Source: JAWLBM01 sp041687675 (lineage in GTDB: Bacteria; Pseudomonadota; Alphaproteobacteria; Rhizobiales; Pleomorphomonadaceae). From it: DNA of 64,000 bases. This document shows positions 33,507 through 42,493 of the stretch, piece by piece. Under the pieces are notes generated by a model. That model was not told the DNA's origin. It was given only the letters and a program-made list of their open reading frames with translations, and ran no database searches. Where the stretch lies: assembly GCA_041687675.1 (NCBI GenBank), contig JAWLBM010000014.1:1-64000 (forward strand). Direction: 5' to 3'. Position 1 is the stretch's first letter. Each line of letters begins with the position of its first letter. A program made the translations under genes and the position numbers.

Positions 33507-34388
33507 ATGAGCGAGAGCGGACCGCGCTGGAGCGTGGACAGCGAGACGGGCGTGCTGAGGGACGTCCTTCTCTGCCCGCCGGACAACTACGCCTGGATCC
33601 CTACCAACGACGTCGCCCGGCGCACCCTCGCGGCCGGCGGCCAGCCGGACCCGCAGCGGCTGCAGGCGCAGTTCCGCGAACTCGTCGACTGCCTCGAGGG
33701 CGCCGGCGTCGCCTGCCATTTCCTCGATCCCGAGCCGCAGCTTCCCTACCAGGTCTACACGCGCGATTCCTCCCAGGTGACGCCCTGGGGCCCGATGGTG
33801 ACGCAGCTGTTCCGGCCGCAGCGGCGCGGCGAACTCGCCTCGATCATGGCCTTCTACCAGCGCAGCGGCTGCCCGATCTGGCGCTTCGCCTCCTCCGGCG
33901 CGATCGAGGGCGGCGACATCCACATCATCCGCCCGGGGCTGATGGCGATCGGCCATTCCGGCGAGCGCACCACCGCCGAGGGCGCCGCCCAGTTCGCCGG
34001 CTGGTTCGCCGATGCCGGCTGGGAGACGCGGGTGATCCCCTTCGCCGAGCATTTCCTCCACCTCGACGTGATCTTCTGCATGGTGGCGGACGGCCTCGCC
34101 ATCGCCGTCACCGACGTGATCGACGACGGGCACCTCGACTGGTTCGCCGCGAGCGGCATCCGGATCCTGCCGGTCACTTACAAGGAGGCGATGGGTCAGA
34201 TGGGCTGCAACGTGCTGGCGCTCGGCAGCGACCGGGTGGTCAGCCCGCGCCACTGCCGGCGCGTCAACGAGATGCTGCGGGCCGAAGGGCTGACCGTCCT
34301 CGACCCGGACCTGGAACTCTTTGCCATGGGCGGCGGCAGCGTGCACTGCATGACCATGCCGCTCCGGCGGGACCCGATCGGCCGCTGA
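33507..34388 (+). CDS. Arginine deiminase/amidinotransferase-superfamily hydrolase
   Basis: A pentein-fold, guanidine-modifying enzyme of about 293 residues. Numbering from the ATG at 33507, the active-site set is R86-D87 (YTRDSS), E134-D137 (EGGDIHI), H185 and D187 (FLHLDVIF), and nucleophile C281 in GGGSVHCMT. The set is that of arginine deiminase, dimethylarginine hydrolase and agmatine deiminase: it hydrolyses or transfers the amidino group of a guanidino substrate. TTG (33492) and GTG (33504) starts are also possible. First gene of the plus-strand run; a Pot-type importer gene follows 136 bases later. Exact substrate not assigned. Confidence 0.88.
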   Translation: MSESGPRWSVDSETGVLRDVLLCPPDNYAWIPTNDVARRTLAAGGQPDPQRLQAQFRELVDCLEGAGVACHFLDPEPQLPYQVYTRDSSQVTPWGPMVTQLFRPQRRGELASIMAFYQRSGCPIWRFASSGAIEGGDIHIIRPGLMAIGHSGERTTAEGAAQFAGWFADAGWETRVIPFAEHFLHLDVIFCMVADGLAIAVTDVIDDGHLDWFAASGIRILPVTYKEAMGQMGCNVLALGSDRVVSPRHCRRVNEMLRAEGLTVLDPDLELFAMGGGSVHCMTMPLRRDPIGR

Positions 34389-34524
34389 GCGGCGGCCGGT
34401 CCGAACGGACCACCGGCGCCGATCCCGCGCCAAGACGGGGCGGCGCCCGGGACAACGGATGCCATGCGCCCGATTGCGCGGTGACAAGCGCGGCGGGCCA
34501 GAGAAAACCGGAAGGGATCAACGA

Positions 34525-35571
34525 ATGACGCTCAGGACCGCATTCCTGGCCGCGGTCGCCGCGGCCGCCCTCGCGCCCGCCGGCGCCGCCGCCGAGGAGA
34601 TCAACGCCCTCGTCTGGTGCGACCACACCGACCCGGCCTTCCTGGAGCCCTTCACCGAGGCGACCGGGATCACCGTCAACGTCAAGGACTACGAGGGCAC
34701 CGGCGCCGGGCTCGCCCTGATCGAGCAGTCCCAGCCGGGCGACTGGGACGTGTTCGTGGTGGATTCGACGGACGTCCGCCGGGTCGCCGCGCGCGGCATC
34801 CTCGCCGCGCTCGACCCCGCCGACTTCCCGATGGCCGACATCCCCGGGGCGGTGCAGGCCCCGGAACTGCACCAGGTGGACGGCGTCTGGCGCGCGGTGC
34901 CCGAAAAGTTCGGCTACAACGCCATAGCCTTCGACCGGGACAAGGTGTCGGAGGAGCAGATGCGCAAGGCGGCGAACCTGTTCGATCCCTCCCTCAAGGG
35001 CCAGATCGCCGTCTACGACTACTACCTGCCGCTGATCACCCAGATGGCGATCCTGCTCGGCAAGGACCCGAAGGAGGTCACCGAGGCGGACCTGCCGGCC
35101 ATCCGCGAGAAGCTGTTCGAGCTGAAGGCCAACGCGGCGCTCGTCTCCGACGTCGTCACCTCGCAGACCGCGCTCGCCACCGGCGAGGTGGCGGTGCTGG
35201 TGGGCGGCGGCGAATACGCCGTCTCCGGCCTCCATGCCGAGAAGCCCAATCTCGACTGGATCCTGCCTGACGAGGGCGGCGTCCGCTGGCAGCAGGCGAT
35301 CGGCGTGATGGAGGCCTCCGGGAAGAAGGAGGCCGCGACGAAGTTCGTGCAGTATGTGCTCTCGCCCGAGGGCCAGGCGCGGCTCGCCACCTCCTCCTGC
35401 TACTGGGGCATGCCGGCGAACTCCAAGGCGACCCTCGACGACACCCAGAAGAGCGTGCTGCGCTGGGACGAGCAGCCGGGCTTCATCGAGAACTCGCACC
35501 TCTACATCTCGCCCTCGGATGAACTCGACCAGGCGATGCAGGAGGTCTGGACCGAGTTCCTGCAGCATTGA
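34525..35571 (+). CDS. Spermidine/putrescine-type solute-binding protein (Sec-exported)
   Basis: Periplasmic binding protein of the first Pot-like importer, 348 residues. The ATG at 34525 gives a Sec signal peptide (MTLRTAFLAAVAAAALAPAG, cut near AAA-EE). The mature part begins with EEINALVWCDHTDPAFLEPF and has the PotD/PotF fold, with FGYNAIAFDRDKV and YYLPLITQMAILLGK. The polyamine-binding acidic and aromatic positions were not checked by alignment. It is followed by two permease genes and an ATPase gene, all coupled. A guanidino or amine ligand fits the neighbouring hydrolase. Confidence 0.9.
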   Translation: MTLRTAFLAAVAAAALAPAGAAAEEINALVWCDHTDPAFLEPFTEATGITVNVKDYEGTGAGLALIEQSQPGDWDVFVVDSTDVRRVAARGILAALDPADFPMADIPGAVQAPELHQVDGVWRAVPEKFGYNAIAFDRDKVSEEQMRKAANLFDPSLKGQIAVYDYYLPLITQMAILLGKDPKEVTEADLPAIREKLFELKANAALVSDVVTSQTALATGEVAVLVGGGEYAVSGLHAEKPNLDWILPDEGGVRWQQAIGVMEASGKKEAATKFVQYVLSPEGQARLATSSCYWGMPANSKATLDDTQKSVLRWDEQPGFIENSHLYISPSDELDQAMQEVWTEFLQH

Positions 35572-35621
35572 CCCTCGCCCCGGGCGGCGGCCACCGCCGC
35601 CCGGCCACCCCGGATCGCCCG

Positions 35622-36503
35622 ATGCCGAACCCCGCCAGCCACGAGGTCGCCGCCCGCCGCCGGGACACCCGGCGCGGGATGCTCCTCGTCGCGCCCGCGG
35701 CGCTCTACACGCTGGCGATCTTCCTGGTGCCGCTCGCCGTGACGGCGGCCTGGAGCCTCTTCACCCGCACCGCCGGCGGCATCGACACGACGCCTACGCT
35801 CGCCAACTACGCCCGCTTCTTCGGCGAGAGCGCGCAGCTGACGGCGCTGTGGAACTCGCTCGAGGTGTCGGCCCTCGTCACCGTGGCGAGCGTCCTCCTC
35901 GGCTATCCCCTCGCCTACGCCATCGCCTTCCACGTGCCGGAGCGCTGGCAGCGGCTGGCGCTGGTCCTCTCGATCCTGCCGTTCTGGACCTCCTATGTGG
36001 TGCGGTCCTACGCCTGGCTGCTGGTGCTGGCGCCGAACGGGGTGGTCAACCAGGCCCTGGTCGGGCTCGGCCTCGTCGACGAGCCGGTGCGGATCGCCTA
36101 CACCATGGCCGGCACCGTGCTCGGCTTCGCCCACTTCTTCACCATGCTGGTGGCGCTCACCGTCTACGCCAGCCTGAAGCGGATCAACCCGCGCCTGATG
36201 CTCGCCGCCAGGGACCTCGGCGCGGGCCCGGTCGCGACCTTCCTGCGCATTACCCTGCCGCTGTCGATGCCGGGCGTCGCGACCGGGGCCTTCCTCACCT
36301 TCGTCCTCACCGTCGGCGACTACGTCACCCCGCAGATCCTCGGCGGCAACACCACGCTGGTGCTGCCGCAGGCGATCCTGCTGCAACTCGGCCGGCGGGC
36401 CGACATCCCGATGGCCTCGGCGATGGCGCTGGTGCTGATGCTGGTGGTGGTCGCCGCCTACCTCGTCGCCGGCAGGTACATGAAGCTGGAGCGCGCGCCA
36501 TGA
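35622..36503 (+). CDS. Pot-type ABC transporter permease (PotB-like)
   Basis: Inner-membrane permease of 293 residues with six hydrophobic spans, the first at MLLVAPAALYTLAIFLVPLA. The coupling loop is LMLAARDLGAGPVATFLRITLP, followed by the PotB-type GDYVTPQILGGNTTLVLPQA. A TTG at 35568 would overlap the previous stop, but the ATG at 35622 is preferred because the extra residues are low-complexity. Its stop overlaps the next start by 4 bases. Confidence 0.9.
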   Translation: MPNPASHEVAARRRDTRRGMLLVAPAALYTLAIFLVPLAVTAAWSLFTRTAGGIDTTPTLANYARFFGESAQLTALWNSLEVSALVTVASVLLGYPLAYAIAFHVPERWQRLALVLSILPFWTSYVVRSYAWLLVLAPNGVVNQALVGLGLVDEPVRIAYTMAGTVLGFAHFFTMLVALTVYASLKRINPRLMLAARDLGAGPVATFLRITLPLSMPGVATGAFLTFVLTVGDYVTPQILGGNTTLVLPQAILLQLGRRADIPMASAMALVLMLVVVAAYLVAGRYMKLERAP

Positions 36504-37291
36504 CCGGGCGGGCCCTGCCAGCGCTCGGCTGGGCGGCGCTGATCGGCGCCTTCTACGCCTTCATCTACCTGCCGGTCGCGGTGCTGATGCTGTTCTCCTT
36601 CCACGACGGGCGGGTGCCGGTGCCGCCCTTCGAGGGGCCGACGCTCGACTGGTACGGCCGGGTTCTCGCCAACGGCAAGCTGATCGAGGCGACCGGGCAC
36701 TCGCTGGCCGTCGGGCTTCTCTCCTCGGCGGTGGCCGTGGCGCTCGGCTTCCTCGCCGCGGTCGCCTTCGCCCGCCACCGGGTGCCGATGCGGCGAACGG
36801 TCGAGGCGATGCTGGTGGTGCCGCTCACCGTCTCCTACATCATCATCGGCCTCGGCCTGCTCATCACCATGAACGGACTCGGGCTCTCCAAGTCGCTGCT
36901 CGGCGTCGGCCTCGGCCATGTGGTGATAAACCTGCCGCTCTGCTTCCTGATCGCCCTGTCGCAGATGGGTCCGGCCGAGGCGCGGCTGGAGGCGGCGGCG
37001 CGCGACCTCGGCGCCTCCGAGGCGGCGGTGCTGGCGCGGATCACGCTGCCGCTCGCCGCGCCGGCGCTCATCGCCGGCTTCTTCCTCTCCTTCACCCTCT
37101 CCTGGGATGAGTTCGTGATCGCCTTTCTCCTCACCAACTTCGACGTGACGCTGCCGGTGGTGATCTGGTCGATGCTGCGCACGGGCCTCAACCCGGAGAC
37201 CAACGCCGCCGGAACGCTGGTCTTCGCGGTGTCACTGCTGCTGGTCGCGATCGTCGAGCTCCTGGTGCTCCGCCGCCGGGGGGCCCGGTGA
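36500..37291 (+). CDS. Pot-type ABC transporter permease (PotC-like)
   Basis: Second permease of the first Pot-like importer, 263 residues. It has the PotC-like opening FIYLPVAVLMLFSFHDGRVPVPP, the coupling loop LEAAARDLGASEAAVLARITLPLAAP, and LSWDEFVIAFLLTNFDVTLPVVIW. Six spans predicted. The ATG overlaps the preceding stop (ATGA) and the gene ends on GTGA with the ATPase start, so all parts are translationally linked. Confidence 0.92.
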   Translation: MTGRALPALGWAALIGAFYAFIYLPVAVLMLFSFHDGRVPVPPFEGPTLDWYGRVLANGKLIEATGHSLAVGLLSSAVAVALGFLAAVAFARHRVPMRRTVEAMLVVPLTVSYIIIGLGLLITMNGLGLSKSLLGVGLGHVVINLPLCFLIALSQMGPAEARLEAAARDLGASEAAVLARITLPLAAPALIAGFFLSFTLSWDEFVIAFLLTNFDVTLPVVIWSMLRTGLNPETNAAGTLVFAVSLLLVAIVELLVLRRRGAR

Positions 37292-38361
37292 GCCGGCCGG
37301 CGCGCCTCGACGCAGAGGCGATCTCCAAGCGCTACGGCGCGGAGACGGCGCTCGCGGGGATCTCGCTCCACGTGCCGGCGGGCTCCTATGTTGTGCTGCT
37401 CGGACCGTCTGGTTCGGGCAAGACCACCCTCCTCTCGATCGTCGGCGGCTTCACCGTGCCGAGCGAGGGGCGCGTGCTGATCGACGGCGAGGACGTGACG
37501 GCGACCGGTCCGGCGCAGCGGCCGACGGCGACCGTCTTCCAGGACTACGCCCTCTTCCCGCACATGAGCGTCGCGGCCAACGTCCGGTTCGGGCTGTCGA
37601 TGCGCGGCGTGGCGAAAGCCGAGGCGCGGCGGCTCGCGACGGAGGCGCTGGCGCTGGTCGGCCTCGCCGGCTTCGGCGACCGCCCGATCGCCGCCCTCTC
37701 CGGAGGCCAGCGCCAGCGGGTGGCGCTCGCCCGCTCGCTGGTGGTCGAGCCGGCGATCCTGCTCCTCGACGAGCCGCTCGGTGCGCTCGACCTGCACCTG
37801 CGCCGGCAGATGCAGGACGAACTCAAGGCGCTGCAGCGCACGACCGGCCGCAGCTTCGTCCACGTCACCCACGACCAGGAGGAGGCGATGGCGCTTGCCG
37901 ACCTCATCGTGGTGATGAACCGGGGGCGGATCGAGGACATGGGGCCGCCGGAGCGCGTCTACGCGCGGCCCGCGACCCGCTTCGCCGCCACCTTCATGGG
38001 CGAGAGCACGATCCTCGAGGGCCGCGTCCAGATGGCGACCGACGGCCGCGCCGCGGTCGAGACGGCCGAGGGCCGGCTGGTGGTCGGCGGCGGCGCCGCG
38101 GCGGGGGCCGAGGTCGCGCTGTCGATCCGCCCGGAGCGGCTGCGCCTCGCCCCCGGCGACGGCGCGGTGCCGGTGGCGACCGCGACGGTCGAGGAGTGCG
38201 TCTTCCAGGGCGGCTTCGTGCGGGTGCGCGCGCGCACCGCGGCCGGCGCCGCGGTGCTCGCCAAGGTGCCGCCCGAGGCCGCGCCGGCGGCCGGCGCCGA
38301 GGTGCGCCTCTTCGCCAACCCCTCCGACATCGTCCTGCTATCCGAGGAGACGCAAAGGTGA
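37288..38361 (+). CDS. Pot-type ABC transporter ATP-binding protein (PotA-like)
   Basis: ATPase of 357 residues, starting with GTG that overlaps the permease stop. Walker A GPSGSGKTT, Q-loop VFQDYALFPHMSV, signature LSGGQRQRVALARSL, Walker B ILLLDEPLGALD and switch VTHDQEEAM are all present. A C-terminal TOBE domain (SIRPERLRLAPGDG) is seen. It ends in GTGA with the next gene, the MBL hydrolase, which ties a catabolic enzyme directly into the transporter operon. Confidence 0.93.
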   Translation: MSRPARLDAEAISKRYGAETALAGISLHVPAGSYVVLLGPSGSGKTTLLSIVGGFTVPSEGRVLIDGEDVTATGPAQRPTATVFQDYALFPHMSVAANVRFGLSMRGVAKAEARRLATEALALVGLAGFGDRPIAALSGGQRQRVALARSLVVEPAILLLDEPLGALDLHLRRQMQDELKALQRTTGRSFVHVTHDQEEAMALADLIVVMNRGRIEDMGPPERVYARPATRFAATFMGESTILEGRVQMATDGRAAVETAEGRLVVGGGAAAGAEVALSIRPERLRLAPGDGAVPVATATVEECVFQGGFVRVRARTAAGAAVLAKVPPEAAPAAGAEVRLFANPSDIVLLSEETQR

Positions 38362-39107
38362 CCCGGCTCGCCACCATCCCCGCCGCCGACTGGTACGAGA
38401 CGGTGCCCTTCGCGGACGCCATCACCCTCGTCCACGAGCCCTGGATCCCGGATTTCTTCCGCTGCAACATGTGGCTGGTCCGCGGCCGCGACCGCGACCT
38501 GCTGGTCGACGCCGGCCTCGGCTGGGTGCCGCTGCGCGACCATGTCCCGGAGCTGAACGGGCGGCCGGTGACGCTATTGATGTCGCACACCCACTTCGAC
38601 CACATCGGCTCGGCGCACCAGTTCGGCGAGCGGCTCGTCCACCCCGCCGAGGCGGGGATCGCCGCCGATCCGACCAACGAGGCCACCCTCTTCCGCAAAT
38701 ACGCCGACGGCAGCGCCGACGAGCGGATGTTCATGGCGCTTCCGCCCGGATGGGACGCGAGCGCCTACCGGATCCGGCCCGCGCCGGCGACCGGGCTCGT
38801 CAACGACGGCGACCGGATCGACCTCGGCGACCGGACCTTTACGGTCGTCCACACGCCCGGCCACTCGCCGGGCCATGTGTCGCTGTTCGAGGAGAAGACC
38901 GGCACGCTGATCGCCCAGGACGTCGTCTACGACGGCGAACTGGTCGACGATTGCTATCACTCGGACATCGGCATCTATATTCGGACGATGAAGCGGCTCC
39001 GGGAGATGGAGCCGCGGATCGTGCACGGCGGCCACGGCCCGAGCTTCGGCCGGACCCGCTTCCGCCAGTTGATCGACGCCTACATCGCCGCAAAGGAAGC
39101 CTCGTGA
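38358..39107 (+). CDS. Metallo-beta-lactamase-fold hydrolase
   Basis: A 249-residue MBL-superfamily enzyme. The metal motif is SHTHFDHIG (HxHxDH), followed by a histidine in HTPGHSPGHVSLF, an aspartate in IAQDVVYDGEL and a final HGGHGPSFGR. It begins at a GTG overlapping the ATPase stop (GTGA) and its own stop overlaps the aminotransferase start (GTGA). Members cleave thioesters, lactones or amides; the substrate here is not predictable. Placement between importer and aminotransferase suggests a hydrolytic step on the imported compound or its CoA or lactone derivative. Confidence 0.88.
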   Translation: MTRLATIPAADWYETVPFADAITLVHEPWIPDFFRCNMWLVRGRDRDLLVDAGLGWVPLRDHVPELNGRPVTLLMSHTHFDHIGSAHQFGERLVHPAEAGIAADPTNEATLFRKYADGSADERMFMALPPGWDASAYRIRPAPATGLVNDGDRIDLGDRTFTVVHTPGHSPGHVSLFEEKTGTLIAQDVVYDGELVDDCYHSDIGIYIRTMKRLREMEPRIVHGGHGPSFGRTRFRQLIDAYIAAKEAS

Positions 39108-40264
39108 TCGTCGCCAACCCGCTTCTCGTCGCCACCGATGTCCCGCCGATCCCGGCGGCGCAGGCCTGGGCCAAGGCCTACGACGGCCGGCACGGGCCGC
39201 TGATCAACCTCGCCCAGGCCGTGCCCGGCACCCCGCCGGCGGACGAACTCGCGCGGCGGATCTCCGAGGCGGCGGGAACGCCGGAGGCGGCCACCTACGG
39301 CGGCCTCGCCGGCGACGCGGTGCTGCGCGAGGCGCTGGCGCGGGACATCTCGGCGACCTACGGCGGCAGCGTCGAGGCGGCGGACGTGGCGATCACCGCG
39401 GGCTGCAACCAGGCCTTCTTCGCCGCGGCGATGGCGCTCGCCCGGGCGGGCGACCAGGTGGTGATCCCGACGCCCTGGTACTTCAACCACAAGATGGCGC
39501 TGGACATGCTCGGCATCGAGGCGGTGCCGCTGCCCGCCCTCGCCCAGAACGCCTTCGTGCCGCAGCCGGAGGACGCCCGTCCGCTGATCGGCCCGAGGAC
39601 CAGGGCGCTGCTCCTCGTCACCCCCAACAACCCGACCGGCGCCACCTATCCGCCGGAGACCATCGCCGCCTTCCGCGACCTCTGCGAGGAGACGGGGATC
39701 GCGCTCGTGCTCGACGAGACCTACCGCGACTTCATGCCGGAGGGACTGGGGCGGCCGCACGACCTCTTCGCCGGCGACTGGCGCGGCCGCCTCGTCCACC
39801 TCTATTCCTTCTCCAAGGCCTACGCGATCCCGGGCCACCGCCTCGGCGCGATGGTCGCCGACCCGGCGATCATCCGCGAGGTCGGCAAGGTGCTCGACAC
39901 CATCCAGATCTGCCCGCCGCGGGCGGCGCAGGGGCCGGTCGCCTGGGCGATCGACGGCGTGCGCGCCTGGCGCGAGGAGAAGCGCGGCGAGATCAACGCC
40001 CGCGCGGCGATCTTCCGCCGGGCGGTGGCGGAGGCGCCGGGCTGGGAGATCTCCGCCATCGGCGCCTACTTCGCCTTCGTCCGCCACCCCTTCGACGCCG
40101 ACGCGGTGGACGTCGGCGAACGGCTGGCGCGGGAGGGCGGCATCATCACCCTGCCGGGTCCCTTCTTCGGGCCGGGGCTCGACAGGCACATCCGCTTCGC
40201 CTTCGCCAACGTGGCCGACGAGGTGCTGCCGGCCGTTCCGGCCCGGCTCAGGGCGCTGGGCTGA
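39104..40264 (+). CDS. Class I/II pyridoxal-phosphate aminotransferase
   Basis: A 386-residue fold-type I aminotransferase. Seen are TYGGLAGDAVLREALA, the cofactor segments ITAGCNQAFF and TPNNPTGATYPPE, the active-site aspartate region VLDETYRDF, and the PLP-binding lysine in YSFSKAYAIPGHRLG. GTG start overlapping the MBL gene. It should transfer an amino group from an amine or amino acid to a keto acid. It resembles YbdL/KAT-type and MalY-type aminotransferases only in general layout, so no substrate is given. Confidence 0.9.
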   Translation: MIVANPLLVATDVPPIPAAQAWAKAYDGRHGPLINLAQAVPGTPPADELARRISEAAGTPEAATYGGLAGDAVLREALARDISATYGGSVEAADVAITAGCNQAFFAAAMALARAGDQVVIPTPWYFNHKMALDMLGIEAVPLPALAQNAFVPQPEDARPLIGPRTRALLLVTPNNPTGATYPPETIAAFRDLCEETGIALVLDETYRDFMPEGLGRPHDLFAGDWRGRLVHLYSFSKAYAIPGHRLGAMVADPAIIREVGKVLDTIQICPPRAAQGPVAWAIDGVRAWREEKRGEINARAAIFRRAVAEAPGWEISAIGAYFAFVRHPFDADAVDVGERLAREGGIITLPGPFFGPGLDRHIRFAFANVADEVLPAVPARLRALG

Positions 40265-40311
40265 GAGAGAAGAAGAACCTCGAAATAACCTCAAGAAAAG
40301 GGAGCAATTCC

Positions 40312-41391
40312 ATGACGAAGAACACGATTTCCCGCCGCACCGTGCTCGCGGCCGGGGCCGCCGGCACCGCCCTCCTGGCGATGCCGTCGATCGTCCGTGC
40401 GCAGGACCGGTCGCTGAAGGTCGGCGTCTACGGCGGCTACTTCAAGGACTCGTTCGACACCCACATCTTCCCGGAATTCACCAAGGCGACCGGCATCGCG
40501 GTCGAATCCGTCGCCGAGCCGACCGGCGAGGCCTGGCTCGTCCAGCTCGAGCAGGCGGCGCGCGCCGGCCAGGCGCCGGCGGACGTGTCGATGATGGCGC
40601 TGGTGCCGCTGCTCCGGGGCATGAGCTCGGAGCTCTGGGCGCCGCTCGACCTGTCGAAGATCCCGGCGGCCGACAACCTGCTCGACCGCTACATCGACCG
40701 CTACCCCGACGGCCGCGTGGCCGGCATCGGCGCGGTCGCCTGGTACATCACCCTCGTCTCCAACACCGACGTCTACCCGGACGCGCCGGACTCCTGGGGC
40801 GTGATGTGGGAGCCGGAGCAGCAGGACCGGCTCGGCCTCCTCGCCCTCGTCACCAACTCCTTCCTGCTCGAGATCACCGCGGCGACCTTCATGGGCGGCA
40901 CCGGGGCGCTCGACACCGAGGAGGGCATCCTCGCGGCCTTCGACAAGCTCGCCGAGATCAAGCCCAACGTGAAGCTCTGGTACCGCGACGAGGCGCAGTT
41001 CGAGCAAGCGCTGAAGACGGGCGAGATCCCGATGGGCCAGTACTACCACGACGTGACCGGCCTCGCGGTCGCCGAGGGCCACCCGGTCCGCTCCACCTTC
41101 CCGAAGGAGGGCGGCGTCACCGACAGCGGCTCCTGGGCCGTCACCAAGGCGTCGGAGAAGCTCGAGGAGGCGCACGAGTTCATCAACTTCTGCTCGCAGC
41201 CGGCCATCCAGGCGATGATGTCGCGGAAGGTCGGCACCTCGCCGACGGTGAAGCGCGACCTCCTCGACCTCTCCGCCGAGGAATTCTCCGCGGTGTCCTC
41301 CGACATCGAGCCGATCGTGCCGCGCTACGACATGTACATGGAGCGGTCCGACTGGCTGAACGACAAGTGGACGGAGATGATCGCCTCCTGA
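40312..41391 (+). CDS. Spermidine/putrescine-type solute-binding protein (Tat-exported)
   Basis: Binding protein of the second Pot-like importer, 359 residues. Its leader has a twin-arginine motif (ISRRTVLAAGAAGTALLAMP, cleavage near VRA-QD), so it is exported folded by Tat, unlike the Sec-exported protein at 34525. The mature part starts RSLKVGVYGGYFKDSFDTHI and has typical PotD-like segments. A long AG-rich leader with GGGAG precedes the ATG. A hairpin at 41414-41441 lies between it and the ATPase gene. Confidence 0.9.
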   Translation: MTKNTISRRTVLAAGAAGTALLAMPSIVRAQDRSLKVGVYGGYFKDSFDTHIFPEFTKATGIAVESVAEPTGEAWLVQLEQAARAGQAPADVSMMALVPLLRGMSSELWAPLDLSKIPAADNLLDRYIDRYPDGRVAGIGAVAWYITLVSNTDVYPDAPDSWGVMWEPEQQDRLGLLALVTNSFLLEITAATFMGGTGALDTEEGILAAFDKLAEIKPNVKLWYRDEAQFEQALKTGEIPMGQYYHDVTGLAVAEGHPVRSTFPKEGGVTDSGSWAVTKASEKLEEAHEFINFCSQPAIQAMMSRKVGTSPTVKRDLLDLSAEEFSAVSSDIEPIVPRYDMYMERSDWLNDKWTEMIAS

Positions 41392-41413
41392 CGGCGACCC
41401 TCCGACGCGCCAC

Positions 41414-41441
41414 GGGGATGGCGGCGCCCGCCGCCGTCCCC
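41414..41441 (+). terminator. Intra-operon hairpin after the second binding protein gene
   Basis: GGGGATGGCGGCG (41414-41426) pairs with CGCCGCCGTCCCC (41429-41441), 13 bp with one G-T pair and a two-base turn that would open to a small loop. It sits 23 bases past the binding-protein stop and 29 before the ATPase start. Position fits an attenuator or RNase barrier that favours binding-protein mRNA. Confidence 0.6.
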
Positions 41442-41470
41442 GCCCTTCCCGACCCTGCCGCCCGGACCCG

Positions 41471-42493
41471 ATGACCGACCTCACCCTGCAGAACGTCACC
41501 AAGAGCTTCGGCCATGTGAAGGCCGTGGACGGGGTCGACCTCACGGTCCCCGGCGGCACCTTCGTCTGCCTGCTCGGCCCGTCCGGTTGCGGCAAGACCA
41601 CGCTCCTGCGCATGATCGCGGGCCTCGAGGACCCCACGGAGGGCCGGATCCGCCTCGGCGAGGAGGATCTTACCGCCGTTCCCGCCCACCGGCGCGGCTT
41701 CGGCATGGTGTTCCAGTCGCTCGCCCTGTTCCCGCACCTCACCGTCGCCGAGAACATCGGCTACCCGCTGCGCATCCGCGGCCGGCCGAAGGCGGAGGTG
41801 CGCCGGCGGGCGGAGGACCTGCTCGACCTCGTCCAGCTCTCCGGCTACGGCGACAGGTCCGTCGCCAGGCTCTCCGGGGGCCAGCGCCAGCGCGTCGCCA
41901 TCGCCCGCGCGCTCGCCTTCGAGCCGCGGCTGTTCCTGCTCGACGAGCCGCTGTCGGCGCTCGACGCCAAGCTGCGCGAGGCGATGCAGGTGGAACTGCG
42001 CCAGCTGCAGCGCCGCCTCGGCATCACCACCATCGTCGTCACCCACGACCAGCGCGAGGCGATGACCATGGCCGACATGGTCGTGGTGATGAGCGGCGGA
42101 CGGATCCGCCAGGCCGACGTCCCGTCGCGCGTCTACCGCCACCCGGCCGACGCCTTCGTCGCCGACTTCATCGGCTCCTCCAACCTCGTCGAGGCCGTCG
42201 CCGCGCCGGGCGGCCTCAAGGTGCCCGGCGGCACGATCCCGGGCCTTTCCTGCCCCGGCGGGCGCTGCACCCTGTCGATCCGGCCGGAGGACCTGACGCT
42301 GACGCTCGGCGAGGCCCACATCCGCGGCACCGTCACCTTCGTCCGCGACCTCGGCGCGACGGTGGAGACCTTCGTCGACGCGGAGGGCGTGACGCTCGTC
42401 TCGGCCGCGCAGCCCTCCGACCGCCCGGCCGTCGAGCCGGGCGCCGCGGTCGGCCTCACGGTCGACGTCGCCAAGGCCGTGGTGCTGCCGTGA
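41471..42493 (+). CDS. Pot/Afu-type ABC transporter ATP-binding protein
   Basis: ATPase of the second importer, 340 residues. Walker A GPSGCGKTT (about 36-44), Q-loop VFQSLALFPHLTV, signature LSGGQRQRVAIARAL, Walker B LFLLDEPLSALDAKLR and switch VTHDQREAM are clear. A TOBE-like C-terminal domain follows (LSIRPEDLTLTLG) with a cysteine pair in SCPGGRC. The stop overlaps the permease start by 4 bases. Iron-type and polyamine-type ATPases look alike; the binding protein favours organic amines. Confidence 0.92.
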   Translation: MTDLTLQNVTKSFGHVKAVDGVDLTVPGGTFVCLLGPSGCGKTTLLRMIAGLEDPTEGRIRLGEEDLTAVPAHRRGFGMVFQSLALFPHLTVAENIGYPLRIRGRPKAEVRRRAEDLLDLVQLSGYGDRSVARLSGGQRQRVAIARALAFEPRLFLLDEPLSALDAKLREAMQVELRQLQRRLGITTIVVTHDQREAMTMADMVVVMSGGRIRQADVPSRVYRHPADAFVADFIGSSNLVEAVAAPGGLKVPGGTIPGLSCPGGRCTLSIRPEDLTLTLGEAHIRGTVTFVRDLGATVETFVDAEGVTLVSAAQPSDRPAVEPGAAVGLTVDVAKAVVLP

